Shown here: positions 26,894-34,998 of the stretch, in pieces
Layout: each line of letters starts with the position of its first letter
Numbering within the stretch: position 1 is the first letter of the stretch
Source: PALSA-612 sp963711315
Lineage (GTDB): Bacteria; Actinomycetota; Thermoleophilia; Gaiellales; Gaiellaceae
NCBI GenBank assembly: GCA_963711315.1
Contig: CAVQDQ010000002.1
Span: forward strand, 496,001 to 560,000
DNA length: 64,000 bases
Reading direction: 5' to 3'
Position numbers and translations under genes: made by a program
The notes under the pieces: model-generated
What the model saw: only the letters and a program-made list of their open reading frames with translations
Database searches by the model: none
What the model was told of the DNA's origin: nothing

Positions 26894-27735
26894 TCACGTC
26901 CAGCGGGCATGTAGCTCGCGCAAAGCCGTGATGTCGGCGGCGTCCGGTCCGCGGCTGGCGGCGCCGGTCTCGATCACCGCCGGCAGTCCCTGAAGGCTTG
27001 GGTGGCCGACGAAGACACCGAGCCGCTCGCCCATCAGCCCGGCGAGCACGCCGTCGTGCCGGTCGCGATTCGACCCGAGCGGTGCCTTCGAGTCGTTGAT
27101 GTGGAGAAGCTGCAACCGGTCGAGCCCGATCTTCGCGTCGACCTCATCCAGCAGCCGGTCGAGCTCGCCGCGGTCGGTGATGTCGTAGCCCGAGCGCGTA
27201 GAGGTGGCACGAGTCGAGGCAGAGGCCGAGCCGCGGGTGCTTGTCCATGCCGATCGACGATCGTCGCCAGCTCGTCCACCGATCGCCCGATCGTGCCGCC
27301 GCCGCCGGCGGTGTTCTCGATCAAGAGCCATGTCGGCCCCGAGCAAGCCTCGAGCGCCGGTTCGAGCGCCGTCGCGATGCGATCGAGCGATCCTTCCAGC
27401 CCGCCCCCCAGGTGCGAGCCGGTGTGGAAGCAGACACCCTCGGCGCCGATCGCCGTCGCCGTCTCGGCTGTGCGGCGCAGCGCCGTCGTGCTCTTCTCGT
27501 AGAAGTCCGGGTTCTCGCTCGCGAGGTTGAGGAGGTAGAGGGCGTGGATGAACGCGGCGCCGATCCCACTCGCCTCGCGTTTCTCGCGAAACGCCGTGAG
27601 CACCGCCGGGTCGTGGTCAGGGAAGCGCCATGCGCGGTTGGGCTGCGCGAAGAGCTGGACGGCGTCGGCGCCGATATCGACCGCGCGGTCGATGGCGCCC
27701 TTGATGCCTCCACCGCAATGCCCGCCGATCAGCAC
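26894..27735 (-). CDS. nfo: Endonuclease IV (AP endonuclease, two frame breaks near 27190 and 27245)
   Basis: Zinc-dependent apurinic-site endonuclease of base-excision repair (TIM barrel). The N-terminal part carries IGADAVQLFAQPNRAW, the middle CFHTGSHLGGG and WLLIENTAGGGG, and the C-terminal part LQLLHINDSKAPLGSN; these hold the metal-binding Glu, His and Asp of the family. The segment with DSCHLYA is in a third frame, so two close indels are needed. About 280 residues if repaired. I use GTG 27735 as start, 10 bases after TAGGTT on the minus strand. Confidence 0.83.
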
Positions 27736-27744
27736 CTTGCCGCA

Positions 27745-27751
27745 TAACCTA
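27745..27751. promoter_or_regulatory. Shared symmetric -10 (TAACCTA) for nfo (-) and the gltX leader (+)
   Basis: Plus strand reads TAACCT with 6 bases to the ATG at 27757; minus strand reads TAGGTT with 10 bases to the nfo GTG at 27735. The two hexamers overlap, offset by one base. The intergenic space is only 21 bp. Confidence 0.6.
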
Positions 27752-27756
27752 GACGC

Positions 27757-27867
27757 ATGCCCGCGCCCGTCCGCGTACGCATGGCTCCGAGCCCAACAGG
27801 CTTTGAACACGGGGGAAACCATGTTTCCCCCGTGGGCCCCCTTCTTGAGAAGGTTGGTCGACGGTGA
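27757..27867 (+). CDS. 36-codon leader ORF duplicating the GltX N-terminus
   Basis: Short ORF directly ahead of gltX. Residues 5-16 (VRVRMAPSPTGF) are identical to GltX residues 3-14, and the following EHGGN resembles GltX LHVGN. The DNA differs at several silent positions, so it is not a simple copy artefact. The rest is encoded across a strong hairpin. Its TGA overlaps the gltX GTG (GTGA), a coupling arrangement. It may be a leader peptide controlling gltX, a relic of a duplicated start, or a misassembly; I cannot tell which. Leaderless start after TAACCT. Confidence 0.45.
   Translation: MPAPVRVRMAPSPTGFEHGGNHVSPVGPLLEKVGRR
27808..27834 (+). repeat. 12-bp perfect hairpin in the gltX leader
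   Basis: Arms 27808-27819 (CACGGGGGAAAC) and 27823-27834 (GTTTCCCCCGTG) with a three-base CAT loop. A second dyad, CCTTCT-TG-AGAAGG, follows at 27840-27853. Together they could block or pause transcription or translation before gltX. Confidence 0.75.
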
Positions 27868-29113
27868 GCGTCAGAGTACGGATGGCCCCGAGCCCCACAG
27901 GCTTCCTCCACGTGGGCAACGTCCGTACGGCGCTCTTCAACTGGCTGTTCGCGCGCCACGAGGGCGGCGAGTTCCTGCTGCGCATCGAGAACACCGACAC
28001 CGGCCGCGAGGTGGCGGAGGCCGCCGAGCAGATCCAGAGCTCGCTGCGCTGGCTCGGCATCGAGTGGGACGGCGAGGTGACGTTCCAGCTCGACCGGCTC
28101 GAGCGCTGCCAGGCGGAGGCCAACCGGCTGGTCGACGAGGGGCGCGCGTACGTGGACGACGGCGCCCTTCGCTTCCGCATGCCCGACGAGGGCGTGACGG
28201 CCTGGGACGACCTCGTGCTCGGGCCCATCGAGGTCAAGAACGAGACGATCGAGGACCTCGTCATCCTCCGCTCGGACGGCCGTCCGACGTACAACTTCGC
28301 CTCACCGGTCGAGGACTGGCTGGACGGGATCACGCATGTCATTCGCGGCCGGGATCACGTCTCGAACACGCCCAAGCAGATCCAGATCCTCACGGCGCTC
28401 GGCGCCGATACGCCGCTCTATGGCCATGTCCCGTTCGTCCACGGCACGGACGGCGCGGGCCTCTCGAAGCGGCACGGGTCCGTGACGACCGACGAGTTCC
28501 GACGCAGGGCTATCTGCCCGAGGCGCTCGTGAACTACCTCGCGCTGCTCGGCTGGAGCTACGACGACAAGACGACGATCATGTCGCGCGACGAGCTCGTC
28601 GAGCGCTTCTCGCTCGAGCGCGTGTCGAAGAGCCCGGCCGTCTTCGACTACGAGAAGCTCACATGGATGAACGGCGTCTACCTGCGTGCGCTGCCCGAGC
28701 AGGAGTACGGCGACGCGCTGCTCGCCTGGCTCCGAGACCAGGGCTACGACTGGGACGAGGAGCTGGTTCGCCGAACGGTGCCGCTCGTCCAGGAGAAGAT
28801 CGCGCTGCTCTCGGAGTTTCCCGGCTACGCGGGCTTCCTCTTCGGCCCCGCCGAACCGGACCGGGCACAGCTCGACGGCAGCGGGGAGCTGCTGGCAGAG
28901 GCGGCCGACGCCGTGGCGGACGTGGAGCCATTCACTGTCGAGGGGATCGAGGCCGCGCTGCGCCGGCTCGCCGACGAGCGGGGCTTGAAGCCGCGCGACG
29001 CGTTTCAGCCGATTCGCATCGCCGTCACCGGCTCGAAGGTCTCGCCCGGCCTCTTCGAGAGCATCGAGCTCCTCGGCCGCGACGAGACCGTGAAGCGGCT
29101 CTCTGCCTGGTAG
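27864..29113 (+). CDS. gltX: Glutamyl-tRNA synthetase (frame broken near 28500)
   Basis: Class I synthetase charging tRNA-Glu. The HIGH-type motif is APSPTGFLHVGNVRT at the start, and the KMSKS-type loop is TDGAGLSKRHGSV. The frame breaks just after VTTDEF at about 28500. The continuation QGYLPEALVNYLALLGWSYD, through the anticodon-binding helices to VKRLSAW, lies in another frame, ending 29113. About 415 residues if joined, somewhat shorter than usual. GTG 27864 overlaps the leader ORF stop. The stop TAG is also the first half of the next gene's -10 element. Confidence 0.92.
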
Positions 29114-29124
29114 CCTCGCCGGCG

Positions 29125-29436
29125 ATGGCGGCCTTGGACGGGAAGCGCATTCGCCATACGGTCGTCTTCGATCTGCGCCACCCTCACGGGTCGCCGGAGG
29201 AAGCCGACTTCCTCGCTGCGGCGGAGCGGCTGGCGGCGATTCCGGACGTCGAAGCGTTCGAGCTCCTTCGCGAGGTGAGCCCGAAGAACACCTATCGCTT
29301 CGGTATCTCGATGGAGTTCGCCGATCAGGTCGCGTATGCCGCCTACAACGACCACCCCGATCACGTTCGGTTCGTGGACGAGCGGTGGCTGCCGGAGGTC
29401 TCGGACTTCCTCGAGGTCGACTACTCGACGCGCTAG
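29125..29436 (+). CDS. Dabb-domain (stress-responsive A/B barrel) protein
   Basis: 103-residue protein of the dimeric alpha/beta-barrel family: RIRHTVVFDLRHP at the start, then a core with YRFGISMEFADQVAYAAYNDHPDHVRFV and the ending VSDFLEVDYS. The HxxHVxF pattern is the Dabb hallmark. Function in bacteria is generally unknown. The ATG lies 8 bases after TAGCCT, whose TAG is the gltX stop, so it can be transcribed separately from gltX. Confidence 0.85.
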   Translation: MAALDGKRIRHTVVFDLRHPHGSPEEADFLAAAERLAAIPDVEAFELLREVSPKNTYRFGISMEFADQVAYAAYNDHPDHVRFVDERWLPEVSDFLEVDYSTR

Positions 29437-29447
29437 ACCGGCCGGGC

Positions 29448-30017
29448 TTAGGGGCGGTAGACGAGTAGCGACGTCGCGACGAGAGCGAGGCCGGCAGCCC
29501 ACAGCGGCCACATGACGAGCACGGCGCCCGCGAGGAAGCCCACGGTTCCGATGGCCAGCATTGCGAGTGCGGCGGCCGCAAGAGCTGTCGTGCGTGGCTC
29601 CGCGACAGGGGGCTGCTGCACAGGCTGCGGGGCCCTGACCAGGCGACGTCTCGCGAGCCGCACCCGGAAGAGGGCTCCCCGCCACTCGTGGACGAGCTCG
29701 GCCGCGGCCTCTGCGTCTCCCAGCTCGAGCAGCGCCGCGACGTCGCCGGTGACGTCACGGGCATCCTCGAGCGACGCGGCAAGCTCACGGTGCGCCTCGG
29801 CGGTCGCGGGCAGCGGCGGCAGTCCGTGGATCGCCTCACCGGCCCGGTGCAGCGAGTACTGAAGGACGGGCAGGACGTCCAGCGTGTTCTCGTCCAGCTC
29901 GTCAGGCTCGGCTGCGATGCGCTCGAGGCGCGTGAGCGCACCGGTCAGATCGCTCCACAATCCGTCGAGCGCGTTCGCGTACTGCTGGCGAGTGACCCCG
30001 GCGTATGTCACGGCCAC
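29448..30017 (-). CDS. Small membrane protein of unknown function
   Basis: 189 residues. The N-terminal ~125 residues are soluble and helical, with alternating acidic and hydrophobic positions. Two hydrophobic spans follow at the C-terminus (TTALAAAALAMLAIGTVGFL and VLVMWPLWAAGLALVATSLL) with only a few residues after them. I recognise no family. GTG start; divergent from the peptidase gene with 29 bp between, and convergent with the Dabb gene. Confidence 0.7.
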   Translation of the reverse strand: MAVTYAGVTRQQYANALDGLWSDLTGALTRLERIAAEPDELDENTLDVLPVLQYSLHRAGEAIHGLPPLPATAEAHRELAASLEDARDVTGDVAALLELGDAEAAAELVHEWRGALFRVRLARRRLVRAPQPVQQPPVAEPRTTALAAAALAMLAIGTVGFLAGAVLVMWPLWAAGLALVATSLLVYRP

Positions 30018-30046
30018 GTCGATGATATCGGTGTAGATTCCGCGCC

Positions 30047-31585
30047 GTGGAGGGGGCTGCGGTTCGCACTCCGGAGGATTTCGAGACTGCGCTACGTACG
30101 TACGCGTTCGAGCGCGCCGAAGAGGGTCGCGCAGTGCGCGTCGGCGAGAAGGAGCGCTCCGAGGCGGCGGCCATCGTCGCGAAGTACGCGGATCTCTTCA
30201 CCCACGAGCAGCTCGATTCGCTGAGGGCGGCCGAGGATGCCGAGCGCGAGCCCTCCGAGCACGAGCGCCTCTACCGCTTGCGCAAGAGCTGCGAGCGAGG
30301 CCTGCTTGCGCGCGACCTCGTCAGCCTGCAGGACGAGGTGCAGAACGAGCTGCTGGCCATCCGCATCGAGTACCGCGGAGAGAGCATGCCGCTTCGCAAC
30401 GCCGACGCGAAGCTGGCCGTCCTCGACGAATACGCCGACCGCGAGGAACTGGGCACGATCCACGGCGACGCGACCGCGACGATGAACGAGCGGCGACTCG
30501 AGGTCGGTCGCGCTGCGGAGGTCGTGCGCGCAAAGCTGACCGGCATCGAGGACCCCGTTCTGCGTAGCGAGGATGACAAGGGCATTTCGCTCCGGCAACT
30601 GGCCGACGTCGTCGCCGACGGCAGCGCGATCGTCGAAGACTCGTACGTCGAGCTGCGCGATCGCTGGCTCGATCGATTGCTGGGGCCAGACCGTCCGGCG
30701 GCGCCGTCGTCCTACCACGCGGCCTACGTGCGCAGGCTGTCGCCGCTCTCCGACACATATCCGAAGGAGCGAGGGGTCGAGGTCTGCCTCACGACGCTGG
30801 CCGAGCTCGGCTTCGACCTGGCAGGGGATTCGAACATCCGCACCGACCTCGACGATCGCCCCCAGAAGTCACCACGCGCGTGCGTGATCGCCTCCGACCC
30901 GCCCACCGTCGTCCACCTCATCACGAGGGCACAGGGAGGCCTGCCCGACTACCGGAGCTTCCTCCACGAGGCGGGCCACGCGCTGCACTACGCCGGCTGC
31001 GACCCGGGGCTCCCGTACGCATTCCGTGCCCTGGCCCGCGACAACGCGCTCACCGAGATCTATGCCTTCCTCATCGAGTCGCTGTCACGCGAGCCCGGCT
31101 GGCACGAGCATCACTTCGACCTCTCGCCGAAGCAGGCGGCCGAGAACGCCGAGGCGACGATCTTCCTCCACGCCTATCTGTTCCGTCGCTACACCGCGAA
31201 GCTCCAGTTCGAGCTGGACTTCTGGTCGCGGTTCCCCGAGGACGGGGGCACGTCGGAGGGCTACGCCGACCGGCTGACGGAGGCGACGGGGTACGTCTAC
31301 CGCGCGGACGGGTTCGTCGCGGACATGGACGCAGGCTTCTACTCGGCCGACTACCTGCGGGCCTGGATCCGCTCTGCCCAGGTTCGTTCGTACCTGATCG
31401 GTGAAGTGGGCGACGACTGGTGGCGGGACAAGACGACGGGAGACCTTCTACGCAAGCTGTTCTGGGAGGGCACGCAGCCGTCGAGCGAGGACGTCGCCGC
31501 GCGGCTCGGCTTCAACCCGCTCGACCTCCGCCCGCTTGTCTCCGAGATCACTGGCTCGGCCGAGACCGCCGGCGCCAAGCTCTAG
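30047..31585 (+). CDS. M3-like zinc metallopeptidase
   Basis: 512-residue soluble protein with the zinc motif HEAGH in YRSFLHEAGHALHYAG (about residue 307). A downstream ALTEIYAFLIESL supplies the third-ligand glutamate region, as in M3/M32 gluzincin oligopeptidases. The N-terminal half is a long helical region without recognisable motifs. No signal peptide. GTG 30047 lies 7 bases after TAGATT, so leaderless. Probably a cytoplasmic oligopeptidase; the substrate cannot be read from sequence. Confidence 0.8.
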   Translation: MEGAAVRTPEDFETALRTYAFERAEEGRAVRVGEKERSEAAAIVAKYADLFTHEQLDSLRAAEDAEREPSEHERLYRLRKSCERGLLARDLVSLQDEVQNELLAIRIEYRGESMPLRNADAKLAVLDEYADREELGTIHGDATATMNERRLEVGRAAEVVRAKLTGIEDPVLRSEDDKGISLRQLADVVADGSAIVEDSYVELRDRWLDRLLGPDRPAAPSSYHAAYVRRLSPLSDTYPKERGVEVCLTTLAELGFDLAGDSNIRTDLDDRPQKSPRACVIASDPPTVVHLITRAQGGLPDYRSFLHEAGHALHYAGCDPGLPYAFRALARDNALTEIYAFLIESLSREPGWHEHHFDLSPKQAAENAEATIFLHAYLFRRYTAKLQFELDFWSRFPEDGGTSEGYADRLTEATGYVYRADGFVADMDAGFYSADYLRAWIRSAQVRSYLIGEVGDDWWRDKTTGDLLRKLFWEGTQPSSEDVAARLGFNPLDLRPLVSEITGSAETAGAKL

Positions 31586-31628
31586 CTGCGGCTCGACTAG
31601 CCGACGCCGATGCGCCCGAGGCGAGAAC

Positions 31629-32093
31629 CTAATCCTCGCCCTCCCAGTAATCGAGCTCGGGCCCCGGCCTGGCGAAGATGATCCGCTCGCCCGCCACGCT
31701 CCGAGCTCCGACCTTGCCCGTGTCGAGATACTCGACGATGTCCGGCGCGATGGCCGTCGAGAGCATGAGGACGCGGATCGGAGCGTCCGTGGCGTTCGTC
31801 AGCTGGTGCGCTCCGTCCTTCCCTCGCCTGAACGCGACGACGTCTCCTTCGCGCAGCTGATCCTCTCCCTCGGGCGTACGGAGCGTGGGCTCGCCACGCA
31901 GCACGATGACCCACTCCTCGTTCGCGTGGTGCGTGTGGTACGGCCAGAGCCGGTCTCCTGGCGCGAGCTCGTACATGCTGCCGCCGATCAGCTCGGCCTC
32001 GATGTGCGCGCCGACCCACGCGTCCTTGCTGCGCCAGCCTTCACGCTCTTCCGTGCGGTCCCACTCGTCGCCGTTGAGGTTGAAGACCTTCAT
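31629..32093 (-). CDS. Cupin-domain protein
   Basis: 154-residue single-domain cupin. The first motif (PYHTHHANEEWVIVLRGEPTL) carries the metal-binding His and Glu residues; the second (RRGKDGAHQLTN) carries the last histidine. Likely binds a divalent metal; function not deducible. ATG lies 6 bases after TAAGCT on the minus strand. The short gap to the convergent peptidase gene (31586-31628) has a weak GGCGAG/CTCGCC hairpin near 31619-31643 that may end both transcripts. Confidence 0.8.
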   Translation of the reverse strand: MKVFNLNGDEWDRTEEREGWRSKDAWVGAHIEAELIGGSMYELAPGDRLWPYHTHHANEEWVIVLRGEPTLRTPEGEDQLREGDVVAFRRGKDGAHQLTNATDAPIRVLMLSTAIAPDIVEYLDTGKVGARSVAGERIIFARPGPELDYWEGED

Positions 32094-32288
32094 CCTCCGA
32101 GCTTATGCCCTCTCGCACGTCCCGCGACGGGTTCCAGCTAGGCCCCGACTCTGGAGGCGGAGAGGACTAAGCGGGCGGCTCCGGACTCACGGCGTCCTGC
32201 CTCGCAATCAGCACCACGTCCGCACGGCTTGCCCTCAGCATGGAACACGGGCCTCCACCGTTCCACTCCCTGGCGCAATCCACCTGTT

Positions 32289-32326
32289 TTGACAGCGCAC
32301 CTGAACGGTGCTTACATCAGCCGTTC
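32289..32326 (+). promoter_or_regulatory. Promoter with operator-like repeats for the M4 protease operon
   Basis: TTGACA (32289-32294), 17-base spacer, TTACAT (32312-32317). GCACC-N5-GGTGC fills the spacer (32297-32311). GAACGG (32303-32308) and CCGTTC (32321-32326) flank the -10. A second GGAAC/GTTCC pair lies upstream at 32242-32264. This layout suggests repressor control. The rest of the 32094-32345 gap shows no gene. Confidence 0.6.
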
Positions 32327-32345
32327 CGCAGACGAGGAGGTCAAG

Positions 32346-33409
32346 ATGCTCTGCCGCAACCCTCTTCAATGCATCGTCCCGCCGCACATTCTCGATCAGA
32401 TCGCACGGAACGGCTCGCCCGAGCAGCGGGGCTGGGCGCTCGACACGCTTCACCACGATCACTCGCTGCGCGCGGCCAGGCTCCAGGCTGTGCTTACGAC
32501 GCCGCCGCGCCAGCGCGCCGTCGACGCACTCGCGCCCGAGCCCGGGACGCTCAGGCGGACGATCTACGACGCAGGAGAAACGACGCAGCTACCTGGCACA
32601 CTCGTCCGAGCCGAGGAGAGCGACCCGACCGGAGATGTGGCGGTCGACGAAGCGTACGACGGCCTCGGCGCCACACATGCCTCTACTGGAAGATCTTCCG
32701 GCGTGACTCGGTCGACGACGCGGGTCTCGCGCTGGACGGGATCGTCCACTACGGCCAGCGGTACGACAACGCCTTCTGGGACACGCAGCGGATGATCTTC
32801 GGAGACGGCGACGGAGAGCTCTTCAAACGCTTCACGATCGCCGTCGACGTGATCGGCCACGAGTTGACCCACGGCGTCACCCAGTACACCGCCAACCTCA
32901 ACTACTGGCAGCAGCCAGGCGCGCTCAACGAGTCGATGTCGGATGTCTTCGGCTCGCTGGTCAAGCAGTACGCGCTTGGACAGAGTGCGGAGCAGGCCGA
33001 CTGGCTGATCGGGGCCGGCCTACTGGCGGACGCGGTGCAGGGTGAAGCGCTGCGCTCGATGAAGGCCCCGGGGACGGCCTACGACGACCCGCAGCTGGGC
33101 AAGGATCCGCAACCGGCCGACATGGCGAACTACGTCCAGACGACCGCCGACAACGGGGGTGTCCACATCAACTCAGGCATCCCGAACCGTGCCTTTTACC
33201 TCCTGGCGACGAACCTGGGCGGGAACGCGTGGGACAAAGCCGGTTGGATCTGGTACTCGGCCCTCCGCGACCCGCAACTGCAACCGACGGCTCGCTTCCG
33301 CACCTTCGCGGCTGCGACGCGCCGGGCTGCCGTGCGGGTCTACGGCCAGGAGAGCACCGAGGAGAAGGCGCTGCTCGATGCCTGGAGCCAGGTCGGAATC
33401 GAAGCCTGA
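32346..33409 (+). CDS. M4-family (protealysin-like) metalloprotease (frame broken near 32685)
   Basis: Thermolysin-family zinc protease. A short propeptide begins MLCRNPLQCIVPPHILDQIA, the CxxP..VPPH type found in protealysin-like enzymes without a signal peptide. The zinc site HELTH is at 32858-32872, followed by NESMSDVF with the third ligand. The C-terminal domain carries NSGIPNRAFYL with the catalytic-histidine region (GGVHINSG). One base appears missing in the HAFYW junction near 32685. ATG 32346 has a GAGGAGG ribosome site. About 354 residues if joined. First gene of a protease-inhibitor-nuclease operon. Confidence 0.9.
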
Positions 33410-33446
33410 CGCGGCGTCGGTGATCAGCCTGCTAAAAGTCCCTCCT

Positions 33447-33782
33447 GTGAGCACGGAAGGCTTGCGGATCGGCTTCGAGCGAAGCGGCGGCTACACCGGG
33501 ATCCCGATGACCGCGGATGTCAGGACAAGGGACTTGCCACCGGATCAGGCAAGTGAGCTCGAGCGGCTCGTCGAGCAGGCCGGTCTCGACCGCTTCGCCG
33601 ACAGCTCCGCGGGGCCAGGGCAGCCGGACCGCTTCACCTACCGCTTGCGCGTCGAGCGCGACGGCGGCGAGCATGAGGTCTGGCTCGGCGAGAGCGACCT
33701 CGACGAGCGCACCCGCCCGCTAGTCGAGTGGCTAAGCGCTGCCACTCGTCCCCCCGGGCTCACGAAGAAGCGAGACGGGTGA
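33447..33782 (+). CDS. Emfourin-type inhibitor of M4 protease
   Basis: 111-residue protein beginning RIGFERSGGYTGIPMTADV, followed by DLPPDQASELERLVEQAGLDRF and a beta-rich C-terminal half (TYRLRVERDGGEHEVWLGE). This matches the emfourin (protealysin-associated inhibitor) family and sits directly after an M4 protease, the known arrangement. It is expected to bind and hold the protease inactive in the cytoplasm. GTG 33447 is preferred. The stop overlaps the nuclease GTG by 4 bases. Confidence 0.82.
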   Translation: MSTEGLRIGFERSGGYTGIPMTADVRTRDLPPDQASELERLVEQAGLDRFADSSAGPGQPDRFTYRLRVERDGGEHEVWLGESDLDERTRPLVEWLSAATRPPGLTKKRDG

Positions 33783-34645
33783 ACACGCCCGCTGAGCTCC
33801 GAGTCGATCCGGATTACGGGAACCGAGGCGGCTACTCGGCGAATGCACTCGGCATCGAGGTACCGCTGCCGATCGCCGACGAACTGGCGGACGATCTCGT
33901 CACCTACGGCGACGGCCAGACGGTGCTCCCCTACGAGCACTTCAGCCTCGTCATGAGCAGATCGCGCAGGCTCGCTGTCTACACGGCGGTCAACCTTGAC
34001 GGGGAGCGAACCGTGGATACGGGCCCACGCAAACACGACAACTGGGTCCTCGACAAGCGGCTCCCGGACAACGTCCAGATCGACAGCTTCCTCTACGACC
34101 GGACGCCGTTCGACAAGGGGCACCTGGTCCGTCGCCTGGATCCCGTCTGGGGCGAGACGCGAGACGAGGCCCTACGGGCCGAAGCCGACACCTTCCACTA
34201 CACGAATTGCTCGCCGCAGCACGAGAAGTTCAACCGAAGCAAGGAGCTCTGGCAGGGCATCGAGAACTACATCCTCGAGAACACCGACCTCTTCCACCTG
34301 CGCGTTTGCCTCTTTAACGGCCCCGTCTTCGCGCTGGATGATCCGACTGTGAAGGACGTCCCGATCCCCCGCGAGTACTGGAAGGTGGTCACGATCCGAA
34401 AGGCCGACGGAAGCCTCTCGGCGACCGCGTATCTCCTCTCTCAGGCCGAGCTCCTGCAGGAGATGCTCGTGCCGGATTTCGAGTTCGGCGCCTATCGAAC
34501 GTTCCAGGTTCTCGTCAGTGATGTCGAGGAGAAGACGAGGCTGAGCTTCGGCGAGCTCCGCGAACACGACCCCAAGCGTGGCGCGGAAGGCGTCCTCGCC
34601 GTGCAGCCCATCGAGCTCGCGGAATTCTCGGACATCGTGCTCTGA
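33779..34645 (+). CDS. DNA/RNA non-specific endonuclease (NUC1 / beta-beta-alpha-metal)
   Basis: 288-residue nuclease. The catalytic motif is a DRGH variant, DKGH, in RTPFDKGHLVRRLDPVWG; the metal-binding asparagine region is FHYTNCSPQHEKFNRSKELWQGIENYI. Upstream YEHFSLVMSRSRRLAVYTAVN is typical of the fold. No signal peptide. It is translationally coupled to the emfourin gene, making a three-gene unit with the protease. No immunity protein is seen unless emfourin or an unknown partner acts on it. GTG start. Confidence 0.88.
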   Translation: MNTPAELRVDPDYGNRGGYSANALGIEVPLPIADELADDLVTYGDGQTVLPYEHFSLVMSRSRRLAVYTAVNLDGERTVDTGPRKHDNWVLDKRLPDNVQIDSFLYDRTPFDKGHLVRRLDPVWGETRDEALRAEADTFHYTNCSPQHEKFNRSKELWQGIENYILENTDLFHLRVCLFNGPVFALDDPTVKDVPIPREYWKVVTIRKADGSLSATAYLLSQAELLQEMLVPDFEFGAYRTFQVLVSDVEEKTRLSFGELREHDPKRGAEGVLAVQPIELAEFSDIVL

Positions 34646-34925
34646 ACGGATCTTGGTGCAGGAAAAGTGCGAGCGGCTTTGCGGCAGGCGAGCGCCGACG
34701 ACAACCTAGAGCAGTTCGAAATATCGTCCGTCGCCCCCAGTTACGCCCCTCGTGGAAGACCCATCGGGCTCATTCACGCCGCAGGGGAGAGGACCCGCGG
34801 CGCGTTCGCGTGCATCGCCTAACAGCTATCCTGCGCCAATCCGTCCTCTCGTGCGCCATTCTGATCCTTCTCACGATCAGAGCCGAAGAAGCCGAAAACC
34901 CTATATTTGCAGGGCTTTCCGTGAG
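34646..34925. other. Intergenic region, no gene seen
   Basis: 280 bases between the nuclease gene and tRNA-Glu. It holds a small dyad at 34861-34880 (CTGATC, 8-base loop, GATCAG) and the tRNA terminator described separately. Short open frames here read antisense to the tRNA and are not convincing. I see no promoter or RNA gene. Confidence 0.6.
34893..34916 (-). terminator. Rho-independent terminator of tRNA-Glu
   Basis: On the minus strand AGCCCT, an 8-base loop, then AGGGTT followed by a TTTT run, about 10 bases after the tRNA 3' end. Stem is 6 bp with one G-T pair. Confidence 0.55.
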
Positions 34926-34998
34926 AGGCGCATACGGGATTCGAACCCGTGCCGCCGCCGTGAGAGGGCGGTGTCCTAGGCCACTAGACGAATGCGCC
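34926..34998 (-). tRNA. tRNA-Glu (anticodon CUC)
   Basis: Acceptor GGCGCAT pairs with ATGCGCC (7 bp). Anticodon stem CCGCC/GGCGG encloses loop CTCTCAC, giving anticodon CTC. T-arm ACGGG-TTCGAAT-CCCGT is perfect, and the D-arm begins TCGTCTAG as in other glutamate tRNAs. CCA is not encoded. The 5' end overlaps the last 15 bases of the upstream DUF4389 gene, whose TAG stop is part of the D-arm. Confidence 0.93.

Noticed and set aside
34752..34979. Short ORF before tRNA-Glu
   Set aside because: It reads into the antisense of the tRNA (the familiar IRDSNP pattern) and has no ribosome site.
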